Source of the DNA: Proteiniphilum acetatigenes DSM 18083
GTDB lineage: Bacteria > Bacteroidota > Bacteroidia > Bacteroidales > Dysgonomonadaceae
Assembly: GCF_000380985.1 (NCBI RefSeq)
Contig: NZ_KB905692.1
Coordinates: forward strand, 558,001-622,000
Length of the DNA: 64,000 nucleotides
Direction: 5' to 3'
A model generated the notes under the pieces. That model searched no databases. It worked only from the letters and a program-made list of their open reading frames with translations, and was not told the DNA's origin. Below are positions 9,380 to 16,998 of the stretch, in pieces. The translations under genes were made by a program, and so were the position numbers. Every line of letters begins with the position of its first letter. Positions within the stretch are counted from its first letter, which is position 1.

Positions 9380-11683
9380 ATGAAGACAATAATTTTGATA
9401 TATTTAACTTTTTGCTCACTCTTATCTTTAAATGCTCAACTGAATGGAACCGTCAAGGACCAGAATGACGATCCCGTTGAATTCGCTAATATAGCGTTGT
9501 ACTCTCTACCCGATTCCTCATTGGTGTCCGGAACCACCACCAACAGCGAAGGCAAGTTTTCACTCATATCGGAAAATTCAGCCAATGAATTTCTGAAAAT
9601 ATCCTTTATAGGATATGAAACCAAAACCGTAGCTGCAATACCGGAACAGATAATCGTACTAAAAGCGGAAACCACCCAACTGGAAGAAGTGACGGTAACG
9701 GCAGTCCGTCCCTCTTTCAAAATGGATTCTGACGGACTTTCGGCAAATATTGAGAATACGCTTCTCAGCCGGTTGGGAACAGCCAACGAGGTACTGGCGC
9801 AACTCCCTTTTGTCAGCGGGGAAGACGGTACTTTTAGTATATTCGGACGTGGCGAACCCCTTATTTATATAAATAATCGTCTGGTACGTGATAAAAACGA
9901 ATTGCGTCGACTGAAGAGTTCCGACATTAAAGATGTAAAAGTGATACTAAATCCGGGAGCCCAGTTCGATGCTACGGTCGGCGCAGTGATCCGTATAACC
10001 ACTGTAAAGGCGGTTGGTGAAGGGCTGAGCGGGTCGCTATACTCTTTTATCCGTCAACGAAGTCGATTTGATCACAACGAAAGTATCCAACTCAATTACC
10101 GGAAAAGCGGACTGGATATTTTCGGCGGGCTCGAATTCAGCCAGTATAATTCTTATCAGAAACAGAAAAACACCATCCAACTACAAGCCGAACAGCTTCA
10201 TACCATCGCCCAGGAGCTTGAAATGAATACAAAAACCACGAAAGATTGGTCGATGAATGCAGGCTTTAATTACAATATCTCTCCGGAACATACATTTGGA
10301 ATACGTTACAACCACGATCGCTCTTTCGGCAATATATTTACAATGAGCGGAATATCCCAACATTTCACCGACGGAGTAAATGACCGGAATATGGATATGT
10401 ACACATGGAATGGGGGAGAAAATCACCGCCATTACCTGAATACATACTACAATGGTAAATTAAATGAAGAAACTGAACTCAGGTTCGAAGGGGATTGGCT
10501 GAACGGCGGCAATGAAACACCTATCTACACGACGAACACCGACAAGCAAAGCAATGAAACAACCCAGGTAGACAGTGAAAATTCAAATAATTATTTTCTG
10601 TATGCCGGCAAATTGATGCTCACAACCCCCTTGTTTTCAGGAAAGATAACCGTCGGCACGGAAACGTCATATACGGAAAACGATCAGGAATACCGTATGC
10701 TGAATGAAGAGGTTGCCGAAGACCTGCCGTCGAACGATAACAGATCCGAACAGACACTGGCCGCCGGATTCTTATTTTATGACCGCACATGGGAATTACT
10801 CTCTTTACAGGCAGGATTGCGGTATGAATACATCGACTTCAATTATTACTATATGGGGGAACGAAGCGACGAGCAAAGCCGTAAGTACAATAATGTGCTT
10901 CCTTCCGTCTCCCTTGGCTACAAAGGAGAAACGGTCAATATGTCGCTGAGCTACCGAAGTACTGTGCGCCGGCCTTCCTATGGGCAATTGCGCAGCAGTA
11001 TCATGTATATCGATCCCTATACTTACGAAGGAGGAAACCCGGCGCTCCGCCCCCTTTTCACCAGCCGCGTTTCCTATCTTTTCGGGTGGAAGAACCTGAA
11101 TGTCGATCTATCCTATAATTGGTATAAAGACAATATCATCATAACACTGGAACAATTCCAGGACAAAGCGATGTTATTGGCCCAACCAAAAAATATAGCA
11201 CATAGCGGTGCATTCCAGGGCAGTCTATCCTACTCACCCACCATAGCATGGTGGAAACCCAATGCAGAATTAGGGGTAATCATTCAGGATCTCACCTACA
11301 AAGGGGAGACATACAACAGACCTTATTGGCATTATAGGCTTAATAATACGTTCACTCTACCGCACAACTATATTTTGATGGTCAATCTTTTGGGAAACAG
11401 GCCGGGGAACACTGATTTAATATCAGCACACTCCAACTTTCGCACGGATATAAGGCTCAATAAAAAAATTTTCAATGATGCATTGAATATGACAGTCGCG
11501 TTTACGGATGTCTTTAATACGGAACGGGAACAGTGGGAACTTTTTCTGGACAATGTTTCTTTTTGGAAATGGAATAATCGGGATTCACGGGGAGTTTACC
11601 TGCAACTAACCTATACATTCAATCCCGCACGTAATGCATATAAAGGCCAGGGAGCGGCCGGCAGTGAACTGGACAGGTTATAA
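9380..11683 (+). CDS. Outer membrane beta-barrel protein with carboxypeptidase-regulatory-like domain
   Basis: This 767-residue protein has a signal peptide (cleavage after SLNAQ), a carboxypeptidase-regulatory-like domain (about 20-105; LNGTVKDQNDDPVEFANIAL), a plug-like region (EEVTVTAVRPSFKMDSDG ... IFGRGEPLIYINNR) and a long beta-barrel ending LTYTFNPARN. It fits the OMP_b-brl_3 family of TonB-receptor-like proteins, which lack a clear SusD partner. The ligand is unknown. Just upstream, TTTTCCG (9348-9354) and CGGAAAA (9366-9372) form a 7-bp inverted repeat ending 7 bases before the ATG, which could affect translation or bind a regulator. The gene stands alone and is convergent with the DUF2752 cluster. 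Confidence 0.85.
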   Translation: MKTIILIYLTFCSLLSLNAQLNGTVKDQNDDPVEFANIALYSLPDSSLVSGTTTNSEGKFSLISENSANEFLKISFIGYETKTVAAIPEQIIVLKAETTQLEEVTVTAVRPSFKMDSDGLSANIENTLLSRLGTANEVLAQLPFVSGEDGTFSIFGRGEPLIYINNRLVRDKNELRRLKSSDIKDVKVILNPGAQFDATVGAVIRITTVKAVGEGLSGSLYSFIRQRSRFDHNESIQLNYRKSGLDIFGGLEFSQYNSYQKQKNTIQLQAEQLHTIAQELEMNTKTTKDWSMNAGFNYNISPEHTFGIRYNHDRSFGNIFTMSGISQHFTDGVNDRNMDMYTWNGGENHRHYLNTYYNGKLNEETELRFEGDWLNGGNETPIYTTNTDKQSNETTQVDSENSNNYFLYAGKLMLTTPLFSGKITVGTETSYTENDQEYRMLNEEVAEDLPSNDNRSEQTLAAGFLFYDRTWELLSLQAGLRYEYIDFNYYYMGERSDEQSRKYNNVLPSVSLGYKGETVNMSLSYRSTVRRPSYGQLRSSIMYIDPYTYEGGNPALRPLFTSRVSYLFGWKNLNVDLSYNWYKDNIIITLEQFQDKAMLLAQPKNIAHSGAFQGSLSYSPTIAWWKPNAELGVIIQDLTYKGETYNRPYWHYRLNNTFTLPHNYILMVNLLGNRPGNTDLISAHSNFRTDIRLNKKIFNDALNMTVAFTDVFNTEREQWELFLDNVSFWKWNNRDSRGVYLQLTYTFNPARNAYKGQGAAGSELDRL

Positions 11684-11703
11684 AAGTATATATTAACTCT
11701 TTC

Positions 11704-12084
11704 CTATACATTCCGGGCTATCCAGAAAACAAGGATAAAAGCCAGTAAGGCAAGTGCTGCCCATCTTCCAAACAAAATTTTTTCGACTGAGGGGAATCGT
11801 TTTTTTCCTCCAAAATATTGAAGGTAAATGCCCAGAAAAATATAGGGAATCGCCAATACCATAAATGCATTGTACTTCAACGCAGTTCCTATATTAAAAT
11901 GCAGAAGACTATGGACCGCTCTCTGCGAGCCACATCCCGGACATTCATAACCGGTAGCGAGAAGAAAAGGGCATTTCGGAAAAAGAGGTTGTGTTTCCGG
12001 ATCAAAAGTGTAAAAAATATAAAGCGCTGCCGCAACTAATACAGTTACGACAGCGCCTATTCCTATTTTTAGCTCTTTACGCAC
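11704..12084 (-). CDS. DUF2752 membrane protein
   Basis: A 126-residue protein with three hydrophobic segments (about 8-27, 70-90, 105-123) and the family hallmark CPGCGSQRAVHSLLHFN between the first two. DUF2752 proteins are inner-membrane proteins of unknown function. The gene is last in a cluster, 8 bp after the CD225 gene, so the two are very likely co-transcribed. The paired Cys residues could bind a metal or form a disulfide, but nothing here shows which. Confidence 0.85.
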   Translation of the reverse strand: MRKELKIGIGAVVTVLVAAALYIFYTFDPETQPLFPKCPFLLATGYECPGCGSQRAVHSLLHFNIGTALKYNAFMVLAIPYIFLGIYLQYFGGKKRFPSVEKILFGRWAALALLAFILVFWIARNV

Positions 12085-12092
12085 AACAGCGC

Positions 12093-12497
12093 CTAAAAAT
12101 TATAACCGCTTGCATTGTTCTCAATAATATTCTCCATATATTCCGGCAAATTACCGGTAGCGAACATGATTATCCATAAGATCCAATACAGCAGTGCTGC
12201 TCCTACGGAAATCAGCGTCCACATTTTTGCTTTCCGGGCCATCCGCTCAGACTCTTCATATTTTCCGTTAAAGTAAAGTGAATCGACTTTTACGGCATAG
12301 ATAATCCCCGCAACTCCAAAAGGCATACAGCAAAAGAGAGTCGCCAAAATGGATTGCCACAGCCAGTTGCCGGGTTTCAACGGGGGTATGTCGTACTCTT
12401 GCTGCTCTTGAGGCGGCAGAGGAGGAGGAGGAGTGGTCGAAGAATAGTTTTCTTCATACCGGGAATCTTGTCCCTCCGGGTCATTTCGATATTCCAT
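12093..12497 (-). CDS. CD225/dispanin-family membrane protein
   Basis: This 134-residue protein has a Pro-rich, acidic N-terminus (TTPPPPLPPQEQQ), then a CD225 domain: a first hydrophobic segment with WLWQSILATLFCCMPFGVAGIIYA, a short polar loop with VDSLYFNGKYEESERMARKAK, and a second hydrophobic segment. The domain is shared with eukaryotic interferon-induced transmembrane proteins. Bacterial members are small inner-membrane proteins of unknown role. The Cys pair in the first segment corresponds to the area palmitoylated in the animal proteins, but bacteria are not known to do this. It sits between DUF2752 (8 bp) and the GYF-CD225 gene (18 bp). Confidence 0.88.
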   Translation of the reverse strand: MEYRNDPEGQDSRYEENYSSTTPPPPLPPQEQQEYDIPPLKPGNWLWQSILATLFCCMPFGVAGIIYAVKVDSLYFNGKYEESERMARKAKMWTLISVGAALLYWILWIIMFATGNLPEYMENIIENNASGYNF

Positions 12498-12515
12498 TAC
12501 AATATTTTTCTACGA

Positions 12516-13079
12516 TTAAGTATTCAACAGATCCTCCATACCGGCAAGGCCCGAAATCGAACCGATAAATACAGCAAACAGTATGATAGCAATGATGATA
12601 AGTGCGATCCATCCGATGGCAATCCACATGGCGATCTTAGTCCATTTTGCCGCAGAACGGGAAGATTCCAGCGAAGCAGCGTAATCACCCCTGTTATAAA
12701 AAGATTCTACTTGCGCAGCATACACGATACCGATAATTCCAAGGAGGCTTAGTATACTACTGCAAAGCATAAACGGGAGGATGGTGACCAGGATCGACTC
12801 CACCAACCATGTCCTGGGCATCGGCTGAATTTGCTGTGTTTCGGTAGATTCTCCGGGCCGGTCATACCGGACAGGGGGCTGGTCCTCACTTGCCAGAGGC
12901 TTCCTGTACGCGTCGGAAAACAGGAAGTTTAACTCTTCCGTCTCTTCAGCCCGTTTCCACTGTTCCATCCCTTGTGTCCACACAAGTGTATCGCGTTTTA
13001 TTCCTTCTTGTCTCAATTCTTCGGGCGAAAAGGTTCCTTTTTGCTTTCCTTCAGCGTCAATATAAAAATAACGATTCAT
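12516..13079 (-). CDS. GYF_2 (DUF4339) domain plus CD225 membrane protein
   Basis: The 187-residue product starts with a GYF_2/DUF4339 domain (about 1-50: RYFYIDAEGKQKGTFSPEEL ... LVWTQGMEQWKRAEE), a fold that tends to bind Pro-rich peptides. A linker and a CD225 domain follow (about 90-175: WLVESILVTILPFMLCSS ... VESFYNRGDYAASLESSRSAAKW). The adjacent CD225 protein has a Pro-rich N-terminus, so the two could interact through the GYF domain; this is inference. Gene spacing (18 bp) indicates an operon. Confidence 0.87.
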   Translation of the reverse strand: MNRYFYIDAEGKQKGTFSPEELRQEGIKRDTLVWTQGMEQWKRAEETEELNFLFSDAYRKPLASEDQPPVRYDRPGESTETQQIQPMPRTWLVESILVTILPFMLCSSILSLLGIIGIVYAAQVESFYNRGDYAASLESSRSAAKWTKIAMWIAIGWIALIIIAIILFAVFIGSISGLAGMEDLLNT

Positions 13080-13194
13080 ATATCCTTCTTTTACTGGTAA
13101 TCTTCAATTATATTAGCTATTTGAGTCACCTTCGCTCCTCGATTTTCAATTCTACGCTCAACATAGTCAAAACAAGTTTTGCCTCTGTATTCGC

Positions 13195-13596
13195 TTAACG
13201 AAATAGTTCCGGTGTAATTTGCAATGAACGGATAGTCCGCCCGTTTTCATCGTTGTAAACATATTCAATGGTCACATTGTTCTCCTTGAAAATACGGAGA
13301 TCGGGATTCGATGAAAATTCTTTTCCGATATTTTCCTTTAATGATTGCAATCCGTTTTCGACTAACGAATCGGGATTTGATGTATTCAATACCGTATACC
13401 GATAGCGAAATATATTCCCCTGTATCACCGAAGCCTCTTCAAACCGGGTGTACTGATCAAGCATCACCGGAGCCGACGTATTGAGGTTGACAGCCATCTC
13501 CTCGAGTTTCTTTGTAAGTGCTTTTTCATTCGAGTTACACTGCATAAAAGACAAAGAAAGGAAGACAATAGAAAGAATGAAAATTATTTTTCGCAT
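13195..13596 (-). CDS. Small lipoprotein of unknown function
   Basis: A 133-residue protein with a clear lipoprotein signal (SFMQC, lipidated Cys 20). The rest is a compact alpha/beta-looking domain without recognised motif (residues 25-133, ending ITPELFR). It lies 115 bp upstream of the GYF-CD225 gene on the same strand and may head that operon. A TATTTTTG -7-like box lies at 13614-13621 on the minus strand, with no matching -33 element. Confidence 0.65.
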   Translation of the reverse strand: MRKIIFILSIVFLSLSFMQCNSNEKALTKKLEEMAVNLNTSAPVMLDQYTRFEEASVIQGNIFRYRYTVLNTSNPDSLVENGLQSLKENIGKEFSSNPDLRIFKENNVTIEYVYNDENGRTIRSLQITPELFR

Positions 13597-13760
13597 ACTT
13601 TAATTTTATACTACAAAAATAAAAAAGTTTAGGAGAGATAAAAAATATAAAGCATTTTTTCTGCTTCGCCACTAAATTATCATAAGCTTCCGAATAAATT
13701 GTATAGAATCTCATAATTTTCAATGAAATATCACTCAATATAACAAAAAAGTTTATATTT

Positions 13761-14012
13761 GTGGTTACCCTAAGAAGTTGAATAATTACTTGGTGGTACA
13801 AATCTACTATGGGGCGGCAGTTGCCAACCATTAGCCGATGAAATAATGTCCCCCACGAGGGTAATGTGAATTAAGCCGAGTGAAAAGCCCTGACCTGAAG
13901 GGAACGAACGGGACCAAGGATATCCTGCCTTGATGATTTTGCGCAGTATACGAAGTCTAATAACTCTCCGATGTTAAGGATGTAAATATTGCTTTTACAT
14001 AGGATCGAAGTT
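13761..14012 (+). mobile_element. Probable 5' remnant (domain I) of a group II intron, or a structured leader RNA
   Basis: The stretch has no coding potential but strong RNA structure. It begins GTGGTTACC, like the GUGYG intron 5' end. GGGG (13811) can pair with CCCC (13850), enclosing GGCA-GT-TGCC (13816-13825) and CATTA/TAATG (13829-13848). Further stems are CCC/GGG (13888-13902) and CAAGG/CCTTG (13915-13932). The string GCCGAGTGAAAAGCCCTGAC followed by CTGAAGGGAACGAACG matches, from memory, domain I of chloroplast-like-class bacterial group II introns. No reverse transcriptase frame and no domain V hairpin are seen, so it would be a 5' fragment. A TATATTTG box at 13754-13761 just upstream could instead make it the leader of the next gene. 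Confidence 0.55.
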
Positions 14013-14039
14013 AAGTATGTCAATTATTGAATCGAAAAT

Positions 14040-15233
14040 ATGAAAAAAGGAGTTGTATTGTATTTGATCCTGTCAATCTTTGTGATAGGTTGTTCTTCAG
14101 ACAAACAATCACATGAAGAATTGCCGTTCATTGACGTCTCGAAAGAGTATCCTGAAAAAGGAATTGTTTTGACGGATATTGCTGATATTACTTATGTGCA
14201 TCTAACTTCGAAAAGTGATGACTATCTTTTTAAAGGAAGTATCGATTATGTAACACAAAACAGGATAGTTGTCATAGATCGCTCTTCTCATAGCTTGCTG
14301 TTCTTTTCAAAAGATGGAAATCCCAGGTCGCGTTTTAATCATAGGGGTCAAGGGCCGGAAGAGTATCGGGATGCGGCTTCTGTAATGTATGACGAAGCGA
14401 GGGATGATGTTTTTGTTTCCCCGGATTTTAGTGATCATATAATGGTTTATTCTTCTTCCGGTGAATACAAAAGAAAAATAACCTTGCCGCAAATAAATAT
14501 CAATGGACAAATGGCCTTGTTCGATGACCAATCCATATTGGTGTATGACAACACTAAATTATGGCAAACTATCGTCCAAAATAATTCTGCGGAGAAAATC
14601 ACTTTTACGGAACAAGGTGGCGATTCATCTTTCTTCCTTATTTCCCAAACAGATGGGACTGTGTCAGACTACATTCAATTGCCAAATAAGAACATAAATT
14701 TGAGTTATAGGGACTTAGGCGATACTTTCATTGGTCAGGTTAACTATGGACGTGTGAGAAAATGCCCGGATGGACTTCTTTTGTATAATCCGGAAGCTGA
14801 CACGGTCTTTCTTTATGGCAAAGACAAGTCCTTAACTCCATATATGCATAAAAAACCTTTATTGAGCGATTTTAATCCAATGACCGTCATGGATATTTGC
14901 ATGGATGCAGGTAGATTTCAATTCATGTCTGTTTATCCCTATTTGAAGACCGGAAGCTCTCCTTCTCCAAAATATTATATGCGTGACAAAAAAACGGGTG
15001 AAATATTCCGTCAGAAAATTACTCTACCTGACTATCAGGGAAAAGATTTCTATATTAATCCGCGTCTTTCGAATTATTATGAAAAAGAGTACCATTTTGA
15101 ATTGGACTTTACCGAACTCGAAGAAGCATATAATGCAAACCAGCTAAGTGGTAAGTTGAAGGAATTGGTTGCTTCACTAAGTAAAGAAGAAGATGCTAAT
15201 AACGTTTTTGTGTTTGTTGATTTTCACCCTTGA
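14040..15233 (+). CDS. 6-bladed beta-propeller lipoprotein
   Basis: A 397-residue protein with a lipoprotein signal (FVIGC, lipidated Cys 18), then propeller-type text: TDIADITYVHLTSKSDDYLF, RIVVIDRSSHSLLFFSKDG, FNHRGQGPEEYRDAASVMYD, VFVSPDFSDHIMVYSSSGEY. This matches the Bacteroidales 6-bladed beta-propeller family (BF3164-like), envelope lipoproteins of unknown function that are often near small leader-peptide genes. The start codon is 28 bp after the structured RNA region and no other gene is in the unit. Confidence 0.85.
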   Translation: MKKGVVLYLILSIFVIGCSSDKQSHEELPFIDVSKEYPEKGIVLTDIADITYVHLTSKSDDYLFKGSIDYVTQNRIVVIDRSSHSLLFFSKDGNPRSRFNHRGQGPEEYRDAASVMYDEARDDVFVSPDFSDHIMVYSSSGEYKRKITLPQININGQMALFDDQSILVYDNTKLWQTIVQNNSAEKITFTEQGGDSSFFLISQTDGTVSDYIQLPNKNINLSYRDLGDTFIGQVNYGRVRKCPDGLLLYNPEADTVFLYGKDKSLTPYMHKKPLLSDFNPMTVMDICMDAGRFQFMSVYPYLKTGSSPSPKYYMRDKKTGEIFRQKITLPDYQGKDFYINPRLSNYYEKEYHFELDFTELEEAYNANQLSGKLKELVASLSKEEDANNVFVFVDFHP

Positions 15234-15293
15234 CTAAATTTTAATTCAACATCCTATTCCTATAATCAAAATTTCAACTTGTTAAAAGCATTC

Positions 15294-15319
15294 GGCAGAA
15301 TGTCTCTCGACACTCTGCC
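15294..15319. other. Stem-loop in the gap after the beta-propeller gene, with a possible small frame
   Basis: GGCAGA-A-TGTC and GACA-C-TCTGCC form a stem of 10 pairs with one mismatch and a TCTC loop. There is no T-run on the plus strand, so it is at best a weak or processing structure. In the same gap a 31-codon frame (15350-15445, MKKPRCKYKKEIKS...) follows a spacer typical of Bacteroidales leader-peptide genes, but it lacks a signal peptide and may be chance. The gap 15234-15451 shows nothing else. Confidence 0.4.
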
Positions 15320-15451
15320 AAACATGTTAACCTTAAATCTAATACTATTATGAAAAAACCACGATGCAAATATAAAAAAGAAATTAAATCCACGCAAATA
15401 ATTTCAATAAAAAATAAAAAAATGTCTATTTTTATCAAATCGTAAGTAGAA

Positions 15452-16780
15452 TCAAACAACGGGCAAACCAATGCCTGTTATTTTGCGATATAAATCAAGC
15501 GCATAGACATCCGTCATACCTGAAATATAATCAATCACGGATTGAGTCTTTCCGTACAGGCTCCGGGAATTCGTTTCATACTGTTCCGGAATCCTGTCAA
15601 GAAGGAGTTTCGAATAGGCGTGTTTGGGATTCCGAATGGCATCTGTAAATACCTCCAGCAAATATCCTATTATCCGATAACCAGCCAATTCAATATCAAG
15701 CACATCTTTAGAGCGATATATATACTGCAGGGCAAATTCTGCACACCGACCATAAGCCTTTGCTACCACAGGGGAAACATTTCCGATAAGTGTGCCGGAG
15801 AATTCTCCTGCCAGGATATGTTCTTCATTTGCAAGGAACAGTACCGAACACTCACCGACTAACAGGCCGATGACAGCGGAACGTAAATAGGCGATCTGCT
15901 CGTTCACATCGGTTACATACGATAAAATTCTCATACATCGTTCCCGGCTCTCCCCTTCAAAAAAATCCAGTAACAGTTCTATGGCTTTTTCAGTGGTGAG
16001 TAGACGTAACTTGTGCGCATCTTCTATATCCATCACCTGATAACAGATATCGTCGGCGGCCTCCACCAGATAAACCAATGGATAGCGGACAAATTTCAAC
16101 GGAGACTCGTTTTGTTTGAGTATACCAAGGTCTTCCGCGATCTGACGGTAATCGTCCTCCTCTGAAGCGAAAAAACCGAATTTATTTTTCCCTCCGCTTA
16201 ATTCCGAAGAGTAGGGATATTTCACGATAGAAGCCAGCGTGGAATAGGTCATTGCAAAACCTCCCTCCCGCCTTCCCCTGAACTGGTGCATCAGCAAGCG
16301 TATGGCATTGGCATTCCCTTCAAAGCAGGTGAAATCGCTCCAGCGGCCCCCTTCCTGCTCCACCTCGCTCTTGAGAAAAGCACCCTTTCCCTCAGAAAAG
16401 AAAGTGGAAATGGCCTTTTCACCGGAATGTCCAAACGGTGGATTTCCCATGTCATGCGCCAGGCATGCAGCAGCAACAATTGAGCCGATCTCTTCGAAAT
16501 GAGCATCCGAGCCGGGATATTTTTTGCGTAATTCACGCCCTATGTTTTCTCCCATCGAACGTCCCACGCTGGCAACCTCCAGACTATGTGTCAACCGGTT
16601 ATGGACAAAAATACTTCCCGGCAATGGAAATACCTGCGTTTTGTTCTGCAACCGACGGAAAGGCGACGAAAAGATCAACCTGTCGTAATCGCGCTGATAC
16701 TCCGTTCGTTCATGCTTCTTCGCATTCTCATAATGCTCCATCCCAAACCTCTTTGCAGATAATAAGCGTTCCCAATCCAT
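15452..16780 (-). CDS. dgt: Deoxyguanosinetriphosphate triphosphohydrolase
   Basis: This cytoplasmic enzyme cleaves dGTP to deoxyguanosine and triphosphate. The 442-residue protein has the dGTPase start DYDRLIFSSPFRRLQNKTQVFP and the HD-domain metal ligands in order: His in NRLTHSLEVASVGR, His-Asp in AACLAHDMGNPPFGHSGE, and Asp in VEAADDICYQVMDIEDAH. Length and motifs suit the type 1 dGTPase group in Bacteroidales. It is divergent from the purF-like gene and has its own promoter at 16800-16830. Confidence 0.92.
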   Translation of the reverse strand: MDWERLLSAKRFGMEHYENAKKHERTEYQRDYDRLIFSSPFRRLQNKTQVFPLPGSIFVHNRLTHSLEVASVGRSMGENIGRELRKKYPGSDAHFEEIGSIVAAACLAHDMGNPPFGHSGEKAISTFFSEGKGAFLKSEVEQEGGRWSDFTCFEGNANAIRLLMHQFRGRREGGFAMTYSTLASIVKYPYSSELSGGKNKFGFFASEEDDYRQIAEDLGILKQNESPLKFVRYPLVYLVEAADDICYQVMDIEDAHKLRLLTTEKAIELLLDFFEGESRERCMRILSYVTDVNEQIAYLRSAVIGLLVGECSVLFLANEEHILAGEFSGTLIGNVSPVVAKAYGRCAEFALQYIYRSKDVLDIELAGYRIIGYLLEVFTDAIRNPKHAYSKLLLDRIPEQYETNSRSLYGKTQSVIDYISGMTDVYALDLYRKITGIGLPVV

Positions 16781-16799
16781 ACGTTTTTGTTTATATAGA

Positions 16800-16830
16800 C
16801 AAAGATAACACCAACGTTTTCGTTAAGCAA
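16800..16830 (-). promoter_or_regulatory. Bacteroides-type promoter for dgt
   Basis: On the minus strand TTG (16828-16830), a 20-bp spacer and TATCTTTG (16800-16807) match the Bacteroides consensus. The start point would fall within a few bases of the ATG at 16780, so the leader is short. On the plus strand a TAAATTTG box (16965-16972), without a clear -33, may serve the purF-like gene. Confidence 0.6.
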
Positions 16831-16998
16831 GAGCAAAACAAATAAATTTGTTTTGCCGAGCGCAGAAAACGCCTAAGTAATTAAACTATCCGAAAAACCG
16901 GTTCGTTGACATTTTTTTGATAAGATTATCGTGCTGATACCGGCAAAATTTCCACAAATAAGAGTAAATTTGTACCCTTAATACAGAAAGGTTTTTCA

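Noticed and set aside
13535-13831. 98-codon minus-strand frame over the structured RNA region
   Set aside because: Composition is AT-driven and it overlaps both a real lipoprotein gene and the RNA stems; no family match.
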